Source of the DNA: Candidula unifasciata
Taxonomy: Eukaryota; Mollusca; Gastropoda; Stylommatophora; Geomitridae
Length of the DNA: 64,000 nucleotides
Direction: 5' to 3'
NCBI GenBank assembly: GCA_905116865.2
Contig: CAJHNH020000226.1
Coordinates: 88,229 to 152,228 of the forward strand
A program made the translations under genes and the position numbers. The first letter of the stretch is position 1, and every line of letters starts with the position of its first letter. Under the pieces are notes generated by a model that saw only the letters and a list, made by a program, of their open reading frames with translations, was not told the origin of the DNA and did no database searches. Of this stretch, positions 11,453 to 22,935 are shown one piece after another.

Positions 11453-13278
11453 TGTCGTGAAATGATAAGCCATTACGCATCAGTCTGTAAGACTGGTAAC
11501 CTAACTTACCTGTAATCGGCACAAAATTCAAACTTGGACTCGCCCAGAAAGATATAGTCCCTTATATCTATATATATAGGCCTTTATTGGACAACATTAT
11601 TATGTCTACCTTTTCTGGGTGCTTTAACTAAACTCCACTTTTAAATGTATATATCTTTGATATATATTAAGGGAGTTATTTGAGGTTTCATGGAAACCGA
11701 TTTACTCCTTGCCCATGTATACTAGGGACTTCTTTTTGTACCAACGCCTGAAGTGTCTAAGTGACGCTATTCTCTCTTGCCGGCTTCAAGCGTCCAGACG
11801 TGTCAATCTATGCCTGTATAAGTTCACTTTTCAAGGCGATCTGGAATGTCTCAGTTTTTGCATATGCTTGGGTAAGTTAATTATAGTTTACGAGTACCTA
11901 AAATGATGTCTGTAAAGTAGTCACTGCTGTAGAGAGATCAGTATCGGCTGTGTGATCACACATAGTTCGACCGTTCTTGATCGCTAGAGAAGCGGATTCG
12001 AACGTAGACCTTCCCCTGTACAGACTAAATAGCTTATGCCCCTAAATAAACCACCCATACTGTAAAACTTAATACCCTTACAAGTGTGTACTTTTTAAAC
12101 TAACTATAGAAGTTTGTGCATACAAAATGGGGACAGAATTAGGTCAGGACTTTGTCGACCAGTGTATGGAGTGTGTTTGACCCAGATCAATGAATGCTAG
12201 GACGGGCTTTTGGGAAGTCTAAGAATAAATGTACTGACAGTAAATATTGGTGTCTGTGTGCAGAGGGGGGGGAGAGAGAGAGTGATATATGTGTTAGAAC
12301 ACTCTATCTATCTCCACTGTATATCTGACTTGCCTTCTCTTGCACTAAACAGACAGATGAATATAGGAGACTTGTGTCTCTTGGTCTGGAGAGGCATTCT
12401 GAGGAATGAAACAGGAGAGCAGGGTGGAGTAAGCAGATGGGGGTTGATGACTGATGCTTGTTCTGTCTTTCCTGTCAAGATGTTACCCTCTTGGTGATGA
12501 CTAATTCTGAGTTATTTTCTTGACAGGATGTATCTTTTGTGAGGAGCTGGCAGAAGTTTCACAGTCCAACCAACACCCACCAACCAACCAAACCAACCAT
12601 AAACCATAAAACTGTACCCACCAGCTAACACCTGTGAAGGTTCCTGACATCTCCAACATGTGGGAGATGGTACCTCAAACAGCCTACCAGTGCTAGAGCT
12701 TAGGGTAGCTCTCAAAGACAGTGTGTGTCCTACTTGGTGATAGAGACTTGCTAAGTACCAGTGCAGTGCTGTGTCCTCTATGGTGAGGTACTCTCTGACT
12801 ACTTGATCCAGTGGAGCAGAATTCCCAGAGTCAAAGACAGTCGAATCATCCGGAGCTGAGGGAGGCATCATAGACAGGAAGAGGAGAAGCTAAGTTTGAT
12901 GCCTTCGATTGCTTTTTTTCCTCACAGCTCCTATGTTTCCAATGATGACATATGTCATCTCCAGGACCTTCTGTCTGTGTAGTATCTTTGTGATCTAGAC
13001 ATTATATTCTGAGATTCTTTCACTGATAGCTGGAATTCACTTCATTTATTATATGTATATATATATACTGATTACATGCATTCATTTTCATGGCTGACTT
13101 AGGTTTCTCTATTTCACCTTTTTAAGTGTTTAGCAGTTGTGTGTGTATGTATCTTCATTATATGTGTTAACATGGTTATGATAATGAACTATCATAACCT
13201 GGGGGCTTTCTTTAGTAAGTAGTGGGGGTGTCCAGCCAAGTGTGCCTAGAAATATTGTATTCATATACTGACATATTT
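11453..13278 (+). repeat. 3' LTR (outer end truncated)
   Basis: Begins with TG after the G-tract; identity to the 5' copy is visible from about 11,580. TATA-like sequence occurs at about 11,559-11,579, just upstream of the shared segment. Identity to the 5' copy ends at 13,278, where the sequence switches to a tRNA-like B-box, so the 3' end is probably deleted or was replaced. Confidence 0.8.
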
Positions 13279-13480
13279 GAGAGACCAGGGTTCGAATCCT
13301 CGGTGAGGCTGGAGATTTGCACAGTCGTGACGACAGCATTAGCCATGCGGCCGTAAATGCTCAGGCTCCAAGATCCCCCTGCCTACACCGCAAAAGTGGT
13401 AATAAAGGCAGCCACTGGCAGTTTGGCAGTTACCTAGATCGCGGTCCGCGACAAACTGATTAACACAGAAGCTATCGAAC
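13279..13480 (+). repeat. tRNA-derived SINE fragment, 5' part missing
   Basis: Starts at 'gagagaccagggttcgaatcc', which contains a good tRNA B-box (GGTTCGAATCC), followed by a non-tRNA body. The A-box half is missing, as if lost when the adjoining LTR was truncated. Confidence 0.55.
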
Positions 13481-13872
13481 ATATCGCATGCTCCATTCTT
13501 GCTTTTTTTAGTTTTTATTTTTTAAATCCGAAATTGTGTTTGTTCAGTATAATGTTGGCATGCAATGCATTGTAGGTATTTTGTATGTGTTTTTACAAGT
13601 GATGCTCTTTGTAACTATTGTGTATGTTTTGCAAGTCCACACGTCGTTTACATTAAAAATTAAATTCACACATGCATCAAATAAAATTAGTATTCAACCT
13701 CGATCTAGTCTAGGATATGGGTGTATGCACTGGAAAAATAAAGTGACAAATCAAATATTGCTGAGATGCATTTCGTTCTAGATAGGCAAAACAAAGGATA
13801 TACATATTTTGTATTTTGCAAGCCGTTTTTGTCTGAACCCTGTTTGTTCTTCTCTTAGCCTTTCATCTATAG
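13481..13872. other. AT-rich, nothing recognised
   Basis: No gene, RNA or repeat could be supported. Confidence 0.35.
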
Positions 13873-14265
13873 AATTAGGCGGCTGCGTGGTCTCGAGGAA
13901 TGGTGTCCACCTCGAGTGCTAGAGGTACCGGATTCAATCCCCGGTAATGGCTGAGATTTTTTCACGTGGACTTGGACTACTAGTAATTCCACCTGGTCTC
14001 TTGGTGGTAATATCGGATGCCCGTGTGCATTGTTGCGCACGTGAAAAATCCCTTGGCAGTTGGAAATCGAAAAGAATAGTTTAACGGCACTGCTGGGCAA
14101 CAAATTTTAAGTTAAAATCTACCCAAAGTATTTCAGGATCCACGCCGGTGCTACAGGGCCTGGGCACTGTGCAGAGCTTCCTCGGGCTCAGTTGGAAGAA
14201 GAACGGAGCACTTATGAGTTACACCCGTGTGCCATAACGTTGCTCAGTTGATCATAAACCTCACT
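13873..14265 (+). repeat. SINE family B, full-length-like
   Basis: A tRNA-like head has an A-box region 'gcgtggtctcgagg' and a B-box 'ggtaccggattcaatcccc'. The body contains 'cgtgcattgttgcgcacgtg' and ends with 'gcaga...cggagcacttatgagt'. A reverse copy is at 62,230-62,600 and a 3'-only fragment at 57,406-57,525. Confidence 0.75.
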
Positions 14266-14799
14266 AAGAAACCTCAAAATCTTTCAATCTCTCCAGTAAC
14301 AAGCTACCCAGTTATTACAATCAGATAGATCACCTTTTTAGGCAGTTTTAAAATTACGCTAAATACTTAGAGACACTTTTCGGGTCAAGATGGGAAATGT
14401 TAGAGAAATAAACACACCGTGTGTTAAATGAAACCAGATCACATGACAACAAGTAACACTTTTAAAGTTAACTTTTGTCTGCCAAGGCAAATCTAACAAG
14501 TGCTGTTTAGTGTTTCGGCAAACTTAGGCTGCCATTGTCAAACTTTGACTTTTACTAAAATTACTGTGCGTAAAATCAAAAGAACGGAGATAGGGTATCA
14601 TAGAACAGCTGATGGAATACAAAAAAACAGTGTCAAAGTTAAGACATGAGACAAAGACTAGGTATGAAATCAGTAATATGTTAAAAAAAAAAAAAAAAAA
14701 AACAGATACGATAGTTTTGGCTATCTGATGAAAATGCCCTGGTACGAACCTCCACACAGAGCCACGCTGAAGAAATACAGCGGGCACAGAGCAAGCAGA
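14266..14799. other. nothing recognised; A-rich tract
   Basis: Unique AT-rich sequence with an A-run at about 14,683-14,702. No supported gene. Confidence 0.35.
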
Positions 14800-15065
14800 A
14801 AACCACATTATCATCATCATCAAGTGCCGTGCCGACTGGCGTGGACAATCATGCCTCTCCAAAATCTGCGATCCGCAGCTGCTTGTATGGTATCCCTCCA
14901 TGCACCGACAAAAGACTGTCAAGAATCTTCCTAAGCTTTCTTTCCCCTGTCTCTCTTTCCACAGATCTTTCCAGTGGTCACAACATATTCCTGTTTACCC
15001 TTTCTCATAACATGACCAAAAAATGATGACTGTCTCTTTCTGATGAAGACCACATAAAATATGGA
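14800..15065 (-). repeat. LINE 3' end fragment (ATG-tailed family)
   Basis: Read on the minus strand it encodes the typical non-LTR retrotransposon C-terminus: a diverged FGHVMRR-like start, then 'GKICGKRDRGK'-like and 'REAW..MI' blocks, ending in a stop and ATGATGATG. Close relatives are at 32,985-33,260 (-) and 36,515-36,735 (+). It contains stops and shifts. Confidence 0.6.
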
Positions 15066-15116
15066 ATAATGGCGTCAAGGGCAGCCTCAAGGAAATTGAG
15101 AAACAATGTGTACAGC

Positions 15117-15345
15117 GAGTTGCCCGGCTCTTACGCGTAGTTGGCTAAACAGGATTGCGCGGAGACCGGGTGACGAACACCTTGTGGTCCGGGTTCACTC
15201 CCAGGGGTAGGCAGAAAAGCCACATTTCTCCCAGTTTTACGGTATAATGGAATCAATGCCGAAAGGTTGCGATATCCATAATACCGAGCCTAAGGGTTAA
15301 AACGCATGGCTTCTGGATACTAAAACAAACAAACAATACAGCGAG
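15117..15345 (+). repeat. tRNA-derived SINE family C
   Basis: The A-box-like 'gtagttggctaaacagg' and B-box 'ggtccgggttcactccc' are spaced as in a tRNA gene. They are followed by a body ending in an A-rich 'aaaacaaacaaac' tail. The reverse complement of 54,650-54,860 matches through both boxes and the body. Confidence 0.8.
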
Positions 15346-15730
15346 TTAGAAATAGCACATCACCCGCAAAAACCCACCTCTGCCCCTCCCAACATGTCAA
15401 TAAAATAGCTGTAGGAGTTGAAGAAGCAGAAACAGAAGACTAAGGGAGATAACCTATCAAAATACCAATTCATTTTTTCTATTGAGCTGTCCACTTGCTT
15501 TTCCAAATTAGTTTCACAATCAAAACTTTATTTTAAATCTGCCTAATTTGAAATTTTGAAGATAGGCACGGGTTTGCATAAATACAAACCAATGTAGAAG
15601 GCGGTCTTAAATTGTCAGGTATATTGTAGAAGAATTTCACCATCGTTTGGACCAGAAACAAAAATATTTGATTAAATTAAACGATTGTAATATCGACATT
15701 CTCCAGACTTTTTCGAGGGGAGGATGCGGG

Positions 15731-16594
15731 AAGGAAGGTGTGGAGCTCCAGCTGGAGGCTGCTTATCGCCAGAGACTGTTGACAGCTTTTCAGGAAGTGA
15801 AAAAACGATTGGACTATGCACTTGAAAAGGAGAATGTGAAGAGGCGATACGAGCAAGAACACATGGTGAATTGGATTGTTTCAAGTGTTACCAAGAGCAT
15901 CACAGCCCAGCAGGAAAAAGAAAGCATCCAAAGTTGCATCAAGACTTTGAAAAACCTGTCCGCCAAGCAGGCAGCTGTGTTGTGAGGTCGTCGTAGAGAC
16001 CACAGGCTGTTCCTGTGGATGATCTAGTTTCATGTGTAGAAAAAAAAAATAGTTTGTTTAAATCTCTGCCTTCTGTTTTACTGATATCAAGTTAAATTAT
16101 GGAAATTTCTAATATAAATTTGCTACTGATGTCTCACCTTTCCAGCGCAGACTAACCTTTTAGTAGCAAACAGAGATTGCCTGTGGTACATGTTTAGACA
16201 CACACAACTGTGATAGTCTTATATGTAAGAGAGAGCTTAATGTGTTGATTTGATAATGTATTTGTTATACACATATATTGTGTATCAAATAATCACATTT
16301 AGACTGATGTGATTGCTTACTAAGCGTCTAATCTATGCCTAACTAGTTTCTATCCAGAGAGACTGGAAGCAAAGTGTATGACATTTAGAATGTGATTAGT
16401 TTCCACTCAGTAGTACTTACTTTTTTTGACAGTGGTTCCTGCAGTTGTTTGTTTTTGTTTTATGTTCATTTAATAATTTACTTCGTTTAGATAATATGTT
16501 ATAAAAACTGGAAAATTTAACTAGCTTGTTTCCTGTGTATAGTATATATATGCATATATGCAGTGAAACAAGTAATAAAAGAAAGTAATAAAGT

Positions 16595-16625
<31 letters not shown>
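15731..16625 (+). pseudogene. ATP5PB: retrocopy of mitochondrial ATP synthase subunit b (5'-truncated)
   Basis: An intact frame to the stop at 15,985 reads KEGVELQLEAAYRQRL, then KKRLDYALEKEN, YEQEHMVNWI and ITAQQEKESIQ. This is the conserved C-terminal third of subunit b of the F1Fo ATP synthase peripheral stalk, a mitochondrial inner-membrane protein. The N-terminal two transmembrane segments and the rest are missing. A 3' UTR of about 600 bp ends with two AATAAA signals (16,574 and 16,587), then 30 A residues (16,596-16,625) encoded in genomic DNA. Truncation, lack of introns and a genomic poly(A) tail point to LINE-mediated retroposition. The alternative is the last exon of the real gene beside a chance A-run. 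The frame has no disabling change, so the copy is young or this alternative holds. Confidence 0.8.
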
Positions 16626-16626
<1 letters not shown>

Positions 16627-16692
16627 CCGGCCAAGCTGCCGCAACCTCTTAATGTTTTGAATAAATAGACATGGGGCGGATGTGCAAGAAGA

Positions 16693-16729
16693 CCGCTTTC
16701 TTGGCCTTTTGACTAAGATCAAAATGTAG
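16693..16729 (+). pseudogene. possible U2 snRNA 5'-end fragment
   Basis: 'cttggccttttgactaaga' followed by 'tcaaaatgtag' resembles the highly conserved first ~35 nt of U2 snRNA (the consensus there contains CGGCCTTTTGGCTAAGATCAA and TGTAG), with a few substitutions and single-base insertions. Similarity stops before the branch-site recognition region. It begins 68 bp after the poly(A) of the ATP5PB retrocopy. A chance match within another sequence cannot be excluded. Confidence 0.35.
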
Positions 16730-16904
16730 CTTTGCTGCAATTGTTTGACGAAGAGTACCGGGATTGGTCAAAACAAAGTCACGGGTGAAACCCAAACGAC
16801 ATGAGCCATCTCTAAAAAACTCATACCGGGATGTTTCCTCGTTCAAGCTGGATTCCTCTTCTTCGTCAGCATTCCGAGCCCTTGAGGTTCAGTGCTGCAT
16901 ATTT

Positions 16905-17310
16905 CACCGGCCTCCATTAATTTCTCTGGTTGGCCTTCTCTTTCCAGTTGAGGACACCATGTGTTTGCAGGTCTGACTAGATATTATCTCTCCATCGTCT
17001 TCTTGGTCTGCCTCGTGGTCTACGACCATTCATATCCCTCGTGTATACAGTTGTTACTTCTCTGTCATCTGACATTCTTTCAATATGCCCCAACCATTTC
17101 AGTCTATTAGCTCTCATGATGCCAGTGATCAGTGGTGATTTAAATATATTATGAATTTCGTTGTTGCTTCTCACTCTCCATTCAACGCTGTTTGCATCTT
17201 TGATGGGTCCAAAGATTCGTCGTAAGACTGTTTTCGAAAACCTGTAATAAGGCTTCATCTCTTTTAGCTGTGCTCCAATTTTCAGAGCCATATAAAACGA
17301 CTGGTCATTT
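16905..17310 (-). repeat. LINE 3' end fragment (GRRPRGRPRRRW family)
   Basis: The minus strand encodes a frame ending RLKWLGHIERMSDD and GRRPRGRPRRRWRDNI, the hallmark C-terminal segment of many non-LTR retrotransposon polyproteins. It is preceded by a 'RRIFGPIKD' block. The plus-strand view has relatives at 29,630-29,880 and 43,570-43,880. Confidence 0.75.
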
Positions 17311-17519
17311 CATCGTTTTATTACTGACCTAATATCAACCGGGTAGTCTGGCTGCCAGAATAGGCATTTGGGAACAGACCCGGTAAAATGTATAAGAGAG
17401 GTGTCAAATAATCAGCTGTGTATTGTCTAACACGTGATATCTCCAGGTGAACATTCTCTTCATCTGCTTATTTTTCACTTACTCGTCTGTCGCTTTCGGT
17501 GTCAAAACAGATACACGAT

Positions 17520-17765
17520 TCTAGATTGTGCTCTTCTGGTCGCCACAACTGCAAACACTTTGTACTGTTGAAGAGGTCCTATAATGCTATCTTTCCATGT
17601 TTTTCTGGTCCACTTTGGGGCTCTGCATCTCTCTCCCCTTTTGGTATATACATTGTATGGTCTAATATCTCAAGTCTTTCTACCTGATGGGCCCAATAAT
17701 CTTCTCAGCATTCTGAATATTTTAATGTTGACTGTATCACACATACACTTGCCCGGGAACACTAA
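17520..17765 (-). repeat. LINE 3' end fragment
   Basis: The minus strand encodes a degraded C-terminal segment with RKTWKDSI. It resembles 56,590-56,960 in nucleotide sequence, sharing 'ttttggtatata' and 'gctcttctggt'. Confidence 0.55.
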
Positions 17766-17768
17766 TAG

Positions 17769-18068
<300 letters not shown>

Positions 18069-18129
18069 CTTACAAAACATACATGCTTGGTAACTTATGG
18101 CGGGGGAAATAAATGCCTAAAATCAATAT

Positions 18130-18262
18130 AAAAAGACAAAAAAATAAGAGGAAGTTCAGAAGAAGGAGGAACAGTCTGCATACAAGTATGACAGATCTGT
18201 ACAACGGATGTTCACTCAAATCATGTTTACAGCCGATGAACGCAAAGAAGAAGTAGACGTTC
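18130..18262 (+). repeat. SINE-like family A fragment
   Basis: Contains 'cagtctgcatacaagtatg', 'cagatctgtacaacggatg' and 'tttacagccgatgaacgc' followed by AAAGAAGAAG, the family A 3' half. Confidence 0.6.
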
Positions 18263-18540
18263 GCCTACAACCGGAAAAAAAAGCAAGCCATGACCTTACC
18301 GAGGATTTGGACCTAGGTCTTCCATGTGAGAAACCAACGCCATTAACCGTTCGGCCAACCGCTTTACTGTCTGGTCCACTACACTCTCGTTGAGAAACGG
18401 AAAAAAAGCTAACCGGTAATGTGTTTTAAGGCAGCATTTTTTAACACTGTTGTAAACGACACTTTCTAGGGATTTGAACTCAGGGCGATGGGGCAGGTAG
18501 GTGAGAGCCTAGCTGCTATGCTTTCACCGATCAATAATAA
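18263..18540 (-). repeat. tRNA-like fragments
   Basis: Two tRNA-like pieces lie on the minus strand: one around 18,285-18,395 and one at 18,460-18,530 whose complement reads cctgagttcaaatccc, a B-box. They are probably eroded SINE heads. Confidence 0.4.
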
Positions 18541-18572
18541 TATTAATAATAATAATGTACTGAATGGCAAAT

Positions 18573-18574
<2 letters not shown>

Positions 18575-18656
<82 letters not shown>
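18575..18656. repeat. (AT)n microsatellite
   Basis: About 41 AT dinucleotides without interruption. Confidence 0.97.
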
Positions 18657-18658
<2 letters not shown>

Positions 18659-19684
18659 CTGTGTAAACAAATAGGCCTTTATAAAAAGAGAGCGCGTCTA
18701 TACATGGTTGGAGATGGGAGGGGACATTTAGCGTTTTCTAGGTGTGGCTAAACTCCCAGTCCCAGCATTTTCGGAATAGGGCTATCGGGATTTGAGGGAT
18801 TAAACTCCTAGTTTGTGGCACCCCGGCATGAGCTCATCAATTGGGCTCTAATTTCAATAAGTGGCAAGTTTTAAGAGAGCGTCATCTCCGAGTTTTCGAT
18901 GTCTTCAGGATGTTGATAATTGTCTGTTATACCCTCATCTACAAAATAAGGCAAGATAACTTGGTGACTTATACTTATTTAGCTCCCAGTCATTTGTAAG
19001 GAAAGATGATTAAAACTCTTCTTTAATTAAAAAAAAAAAATTTCGCGCACAATAGTCATACAAGAATGAATAAATAACAGCAGTAATAACAATGATTTAT
19101 TTATATAAAAGAGACACATTGGGAGAGGACGTTACGTCATAGGTCACATGATCAGTAATGGGCGGACATATGTCGGCTGTTTGTTGACACTCAGGTGAAG
19201 AGAAACACTTCATCGGTCGGATTTTGTTACTAGCGTTCACAATTAATCAATTTATCCACGTCTAGATACACATATACATTACTATAGTGATGCCTACATC
19301 TGTTTGAATACGGTAACGATTGTGATATGAATATATGACTACGTTTAATATTAATAATGATTTTTAATTTTTGTTGTTCTGAAATGTTCAGAGACGAAAA
19401 CATGGTTGGTACACAAAAACAACCTAGAGAATACATCAATAGTTCTGTGTCGTCAGCTCAATTTTTGCTTCCTGCACACCTCAGACGAGGAACTAAATTG
19501 TGGTTGGTGGTGCTAGGTGAAATTGTATTAATAAATAAATAATGACATCTGGGTGTACATCGGAATGTTTAAAAATTAATGAGGATATTAAGATATTTAA
19601 TAATACATTAATTTGTATTTTTAGTTTTAAAATCCGCAAGTCATTATAGAACCCGGTGTTTAATAATATTAGATTGTTTCCAAA
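18657..19684. other. AT-rich intergenic, nothing recognised
   Basis: No exon or repeat family could be supported. Confidence 0.35.
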
Positions 19685-19985
19685 CACTGCTACTGCCACT
19701 ACTACCACCACCACTACTGCTACCACCACCACCACTACTACTACTATCACCACCACTTCTACTACTACCATCACTACCACTATTAGTGCTGCTACTAGTA
19801 CTACTACTAGTACTACTAGTACTTCTTCTGCTGCTACTACTTACTACTGCTGCTGCTCAGCTGCTGCTTTTTTTAATAGCCAGACACTACCACTACTATT
19901 ACTACTACTACCATGAGTACCTTTGCTTCTGCTACAACTTCTACTACTGCTACTGTTTCTACTAATGCTGCTGTCACTATTACTG
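19685..19985. repeat. (ACY)n trinucleotide repeat region
   Basis: A long imperfect run of ACT, ACC, CTA and GCT trinucleotides. Open frames of Thr or Val runs through it are artefacts. Confidence 0.9.
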
Positions 19986-20159
19986 CACTCCTCCTAATAC
20001 CAGACCTCCCCCCCCCCCCCTCTAGAAAAGCCGTAGGTGCTCACTACAAAGTGTCTGAAAATGATGCTTAAAATATTGCAGATACTGAGAGGCACCAGAA
20101 AAAAACAAAACAATACCTGACTGTTCTGCTACTTCTGCTGATGCCATCTAACATAACAT

Positions 20160-20420
20160 AACCCTCGACTCGTTAGGGTCATGGAGGTGTATTGATGGAC
20201 ACACTAGCACAGAAAACCCGCCATCTTTCTCTGTGTTCTGCTTGATGAATAAGTGTCTGATAACTTAGTCCTGTCCTTTTCTTGATGTTGTCATTCCATG
20301 TTCTTCTTTGCCATCCTCTTCTTCAACTACCCCCCAGCCTCCACCCCCTCCCCAGCCATCTTCCATGAAGCACATTCTTTGCAGTCTGCATGGTAGTATT
20401 ACTAATAGCACTTACTACCC
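20160..20420 (-). repeat. LINE-related fragment
   Basis: Shares a long similar stretch with 63,270-63,400: 'ccatctttctctgt', 'gataacttagtcc', 'gatgttgtcattcca', 'caactaccccccag'. The 63-kb copy belongs to a minus-strand LINE reverse transcriptase. Confidence 0.6.
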
Positions 20421-21097
20421 AGGTCAGTTTTCTAGAAAAATAGATTAGTTTATGTTTGTTTTCCCCATCTGTTACAAGAAAAAGTTTGTGTCAGAGTGTT
20501 TATAATAACACTTCAATTAGGTTTTATCAAAAGGTGGGCATATGCATTATACTCACAATACAAAGACTTATGCTAAGTAGGTTACTAAAATTAATAATAA
20601 TAATTATACTAAAATTACTAATACTGCTACAACCATCACAACAATAGCAACTACTATGCTTTTTCCATGAAATTTATCTAATTTGCCAAAAACTGTGAAG
20701 AAAATTAGAGCTGATAAAATTAATTCTAGTAGTTGTTAATTCTAGTCTCCCTATCACTAAACAAGTTCAGATATTAAATCTTTCGGTACCAGTGAAGAGT
20801 TGCTTTAATGCTCTCTATAATGGATACAATTAAAATCTTCATCAGAACAGTCAGTGTTTTGGTCTGAAAAAGTTAAAATAAAACTGGATAGAACAAGCTT
20901 ATCATAGAATTAGGATACAATTAGTTTTTGAAATCAGATGTCATCGAGAAAGAAAAAGTAGTACATTTTATATAGGCTAAATTCTTCTTATGGGTTCCTG
21001 GTTACCCTTTTGATAGGGGAAAAAGAGAATATACCCAGTGCCCCCAGTAATCTCCGTAACAAGCATATAGTAGGAAGCGACCAGTGAAATGTGTTTT
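20421..21097. other. AT-rich intergenic, nothing recognised
   Basis: No supported feature. Confidence 0.35.
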
Positions 21098-21290
21098 AAT
21101 CGAAGTTGGAGTACGTCTGCAGCAGAGGTGAGGAACCAACAATTTGCACAAAAGTAAGCCAAGTCTGTAAAACAGATATGCATGCAAAACTCAGATTCTG
21201 GATCAAAATGAAAGTCAAGAAGGGGTGGAACAACCAGAACTTCCCACTGGAGTTTACAGCCTTTGAATGCTAAAAAGGAGGAGGAAGTAT
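21098..21290 (+). repeat. SINE-like family A copy
   Basis: Contains 'cgaagttggagtacgtctgc', 'gaggaaccaacaatttgc', 'cagatatgcatgcaaaactc' and 'cttcccactggagtttacag', then a purine-rich tail. Confidence 0.7.
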
Positions 21291-22104
21291 TAGGGAGTTA
21301 AAATAACACTGGATCAGAATGAGCCAGGCTTACAATTAGTATAGAATGAGTTAATATGATTGGCTGTGTTATTAAAGAAAAGCAAAAATAGTAGATTTTG
21401 TGTAGACTAAATAAACATATGATGAATTCTTTGGTAACGAGTTAACCTTTGTATTAATTTGTTTCTCTTACAGATTCTTTTATTGAAAGATAGCTACTAG
21501 TTTAGGCTGACAGGAATAAATGTGTGTATAATATATTAACATTGAGTTAGGTTTAAGTTAGTCTCCCCAAACAAAATAGATCACGTTTCATTCACAAGTT
21601 TGTTGGGCTGGTCTACTTTCCAGCAGGTTACGGGTGTGCAGCTCTGTTGTTTGCTTTCTGGATTGTCTTGCATTTACGTTTTTACTCAAAACAAGCGAAT
21701 GCCTGTGACATAAGTTGCAGTACTCTATAGGGGCGTTATGTTATACCCAGATTGTTTAAAACGCCAGCGTGCTGAAATATACAACACGCGATATCAATGG
21801 CGGTAAACTCCCGTAAACTTGTGCCAAGATCTAGCAATCAGAAGTGACCTAGTGTGTGTATAAGCAGGATCTGGGATGTGAAACATTAGTTTTATCTAAC
21901 ACTGCAACTAATACTAACTCCAATCCCTTGAATTTTTCGCAAAATATTTTATACATAACACTTATAATTAGACTCTTAGGCTTGGCTGGTAGAGTGAAGA
22001 AAGCTCTGAAATGTAGACAAACAGAGCTCTGCTCTTCTGGTCTGGCAGCTTCTGTGGCATGCTTGGTTCTAAATTTGTTGGTATTACCTTTCCTTTGGAG
22101 TAAA
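21291..22104. other. intergenic, nothing recognised
   Basis: No supported gene or repeat. Searched by eye for the missing first exon of the ligase gene without success. Confidence 0.35.
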
Positions 22105-22330
22105 CAAGACAAGCCGTGGCAAAGTGGTCAAGCCGTTTGCCTGACGCTCTGAAGGTCGTGGGTTTGTTTCATGGCTGCGTTGTTCAATTCATGAATGTAG
22201 TTTTTACAGAGATCACTGAGAATCATCACCAGAGCTGTGGAGTTGGTGCTCTGAGCAATGCTGTCGGCAGGAGAATAGCTGTTTTGTGGAGGGAGACTGA
22301 GCCATATAAGACAGAATACGGTGCAGTAAA
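22105..22330 (+). repeat. tRNA-derived SINE
   Basis: 'gtggcaaagtggtcaagcc' looks like an A-box region and 'aaggtcgtgggtttgtttc' like a B-box, about 35 bp apart, followed by a non-tRNA body. Confidence 0.55.
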
Positions 22331-22769
22331 ATCGATCCCCTTGACTTTAACCTTTAATTAAGACAAGCCAAGAGATCTTGCATCATGGGAAACACATAGT
22401 GTCTTCAATATGGCCCAGGATTTGTGCTTTGGAAAGGATCACCATGGGTTGTGATTCTTGTTCCTCTCTGCATCAGAGCTTAACATTGTAATATATAAAG
22501 ATTTAAAGTCGCCAGCAATCACTACTGATAAGTAAATGTATATGTTTCTGTTAGTATCTTTGTTAAAGTATCTTGTGTGAACAATCATTGCGAGAACAAT
22601 GGGCTGGAGGCTGCACAAAATATTGGTCATCATCCCACCTCAACGTAGCACAACCACAATACATGCTGCCACCCTGAAAATTTAAGTCTATCCTGCATTG
22701 GAGACACACGCAAAATAGCAGTCCATGACTGACGGAGGACAAAACAATCTGAGAGAAATCACAACCACT

Positions 22770-22930
22770 GAGAAAAAATTAGACAGCGGTATGAGAGTTG
22801 CACCGTGGAAGAGATAGCCTTAGTCTCTTTCACATGCAACTCTCTTACTACTGTCTACATAATATTTTTAAGAACAGCACTGTGTGCACTATAGACAATC
22901 TTTATGGTGGAGATGGCACAAGTTTTTATA
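22770..22930. repeat. dispersed repeat, copy 1 of 2
   Basis: Shares 'acagcggtatgagagttgca', 'gtggaagagat' and 'ggtggagatggcac' with 24,205-24,340, which has the same blocks in the same order. The class is unknown. Confidence 0.55.
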
Positions 22931-22935
22931 TTTGT

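Larger units (their letters stand above)
4763..13278 (+). mobile_element. degenerate Ty3/gypsy LTR retrotransposon with INT-before-RT order (Gmr1-like)
   Basis: Two direct repeats (4,763-6,489 and about 11,580-13,278) flank an internal region that encodes, in order, Gag with a CCHC knuckle, an aspartic protease, integrase, then reverse transcriptase and RNase H. Ordinary Ty3/gypsy elements place integrase last. The integrase-first order is known from the Gmr1 group. The coding region is broken by at least four small frameshifts. A G-tract that could serve as polypurine tract lies at 11,435-11,449. No target-site duplication was found, and both outer LTR ends appear to be missing. A primer binding site could not be assigned. 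Confidence 0.9.

Noticed and set aside
15117..15200. Functional tRNA genes at the A/B-box sites (15,117, 27,785, 51,020 and others)
   Set aside because: No acceptor stem or full cloverleaf could be paired, and each is followed by a repeated SINE body.
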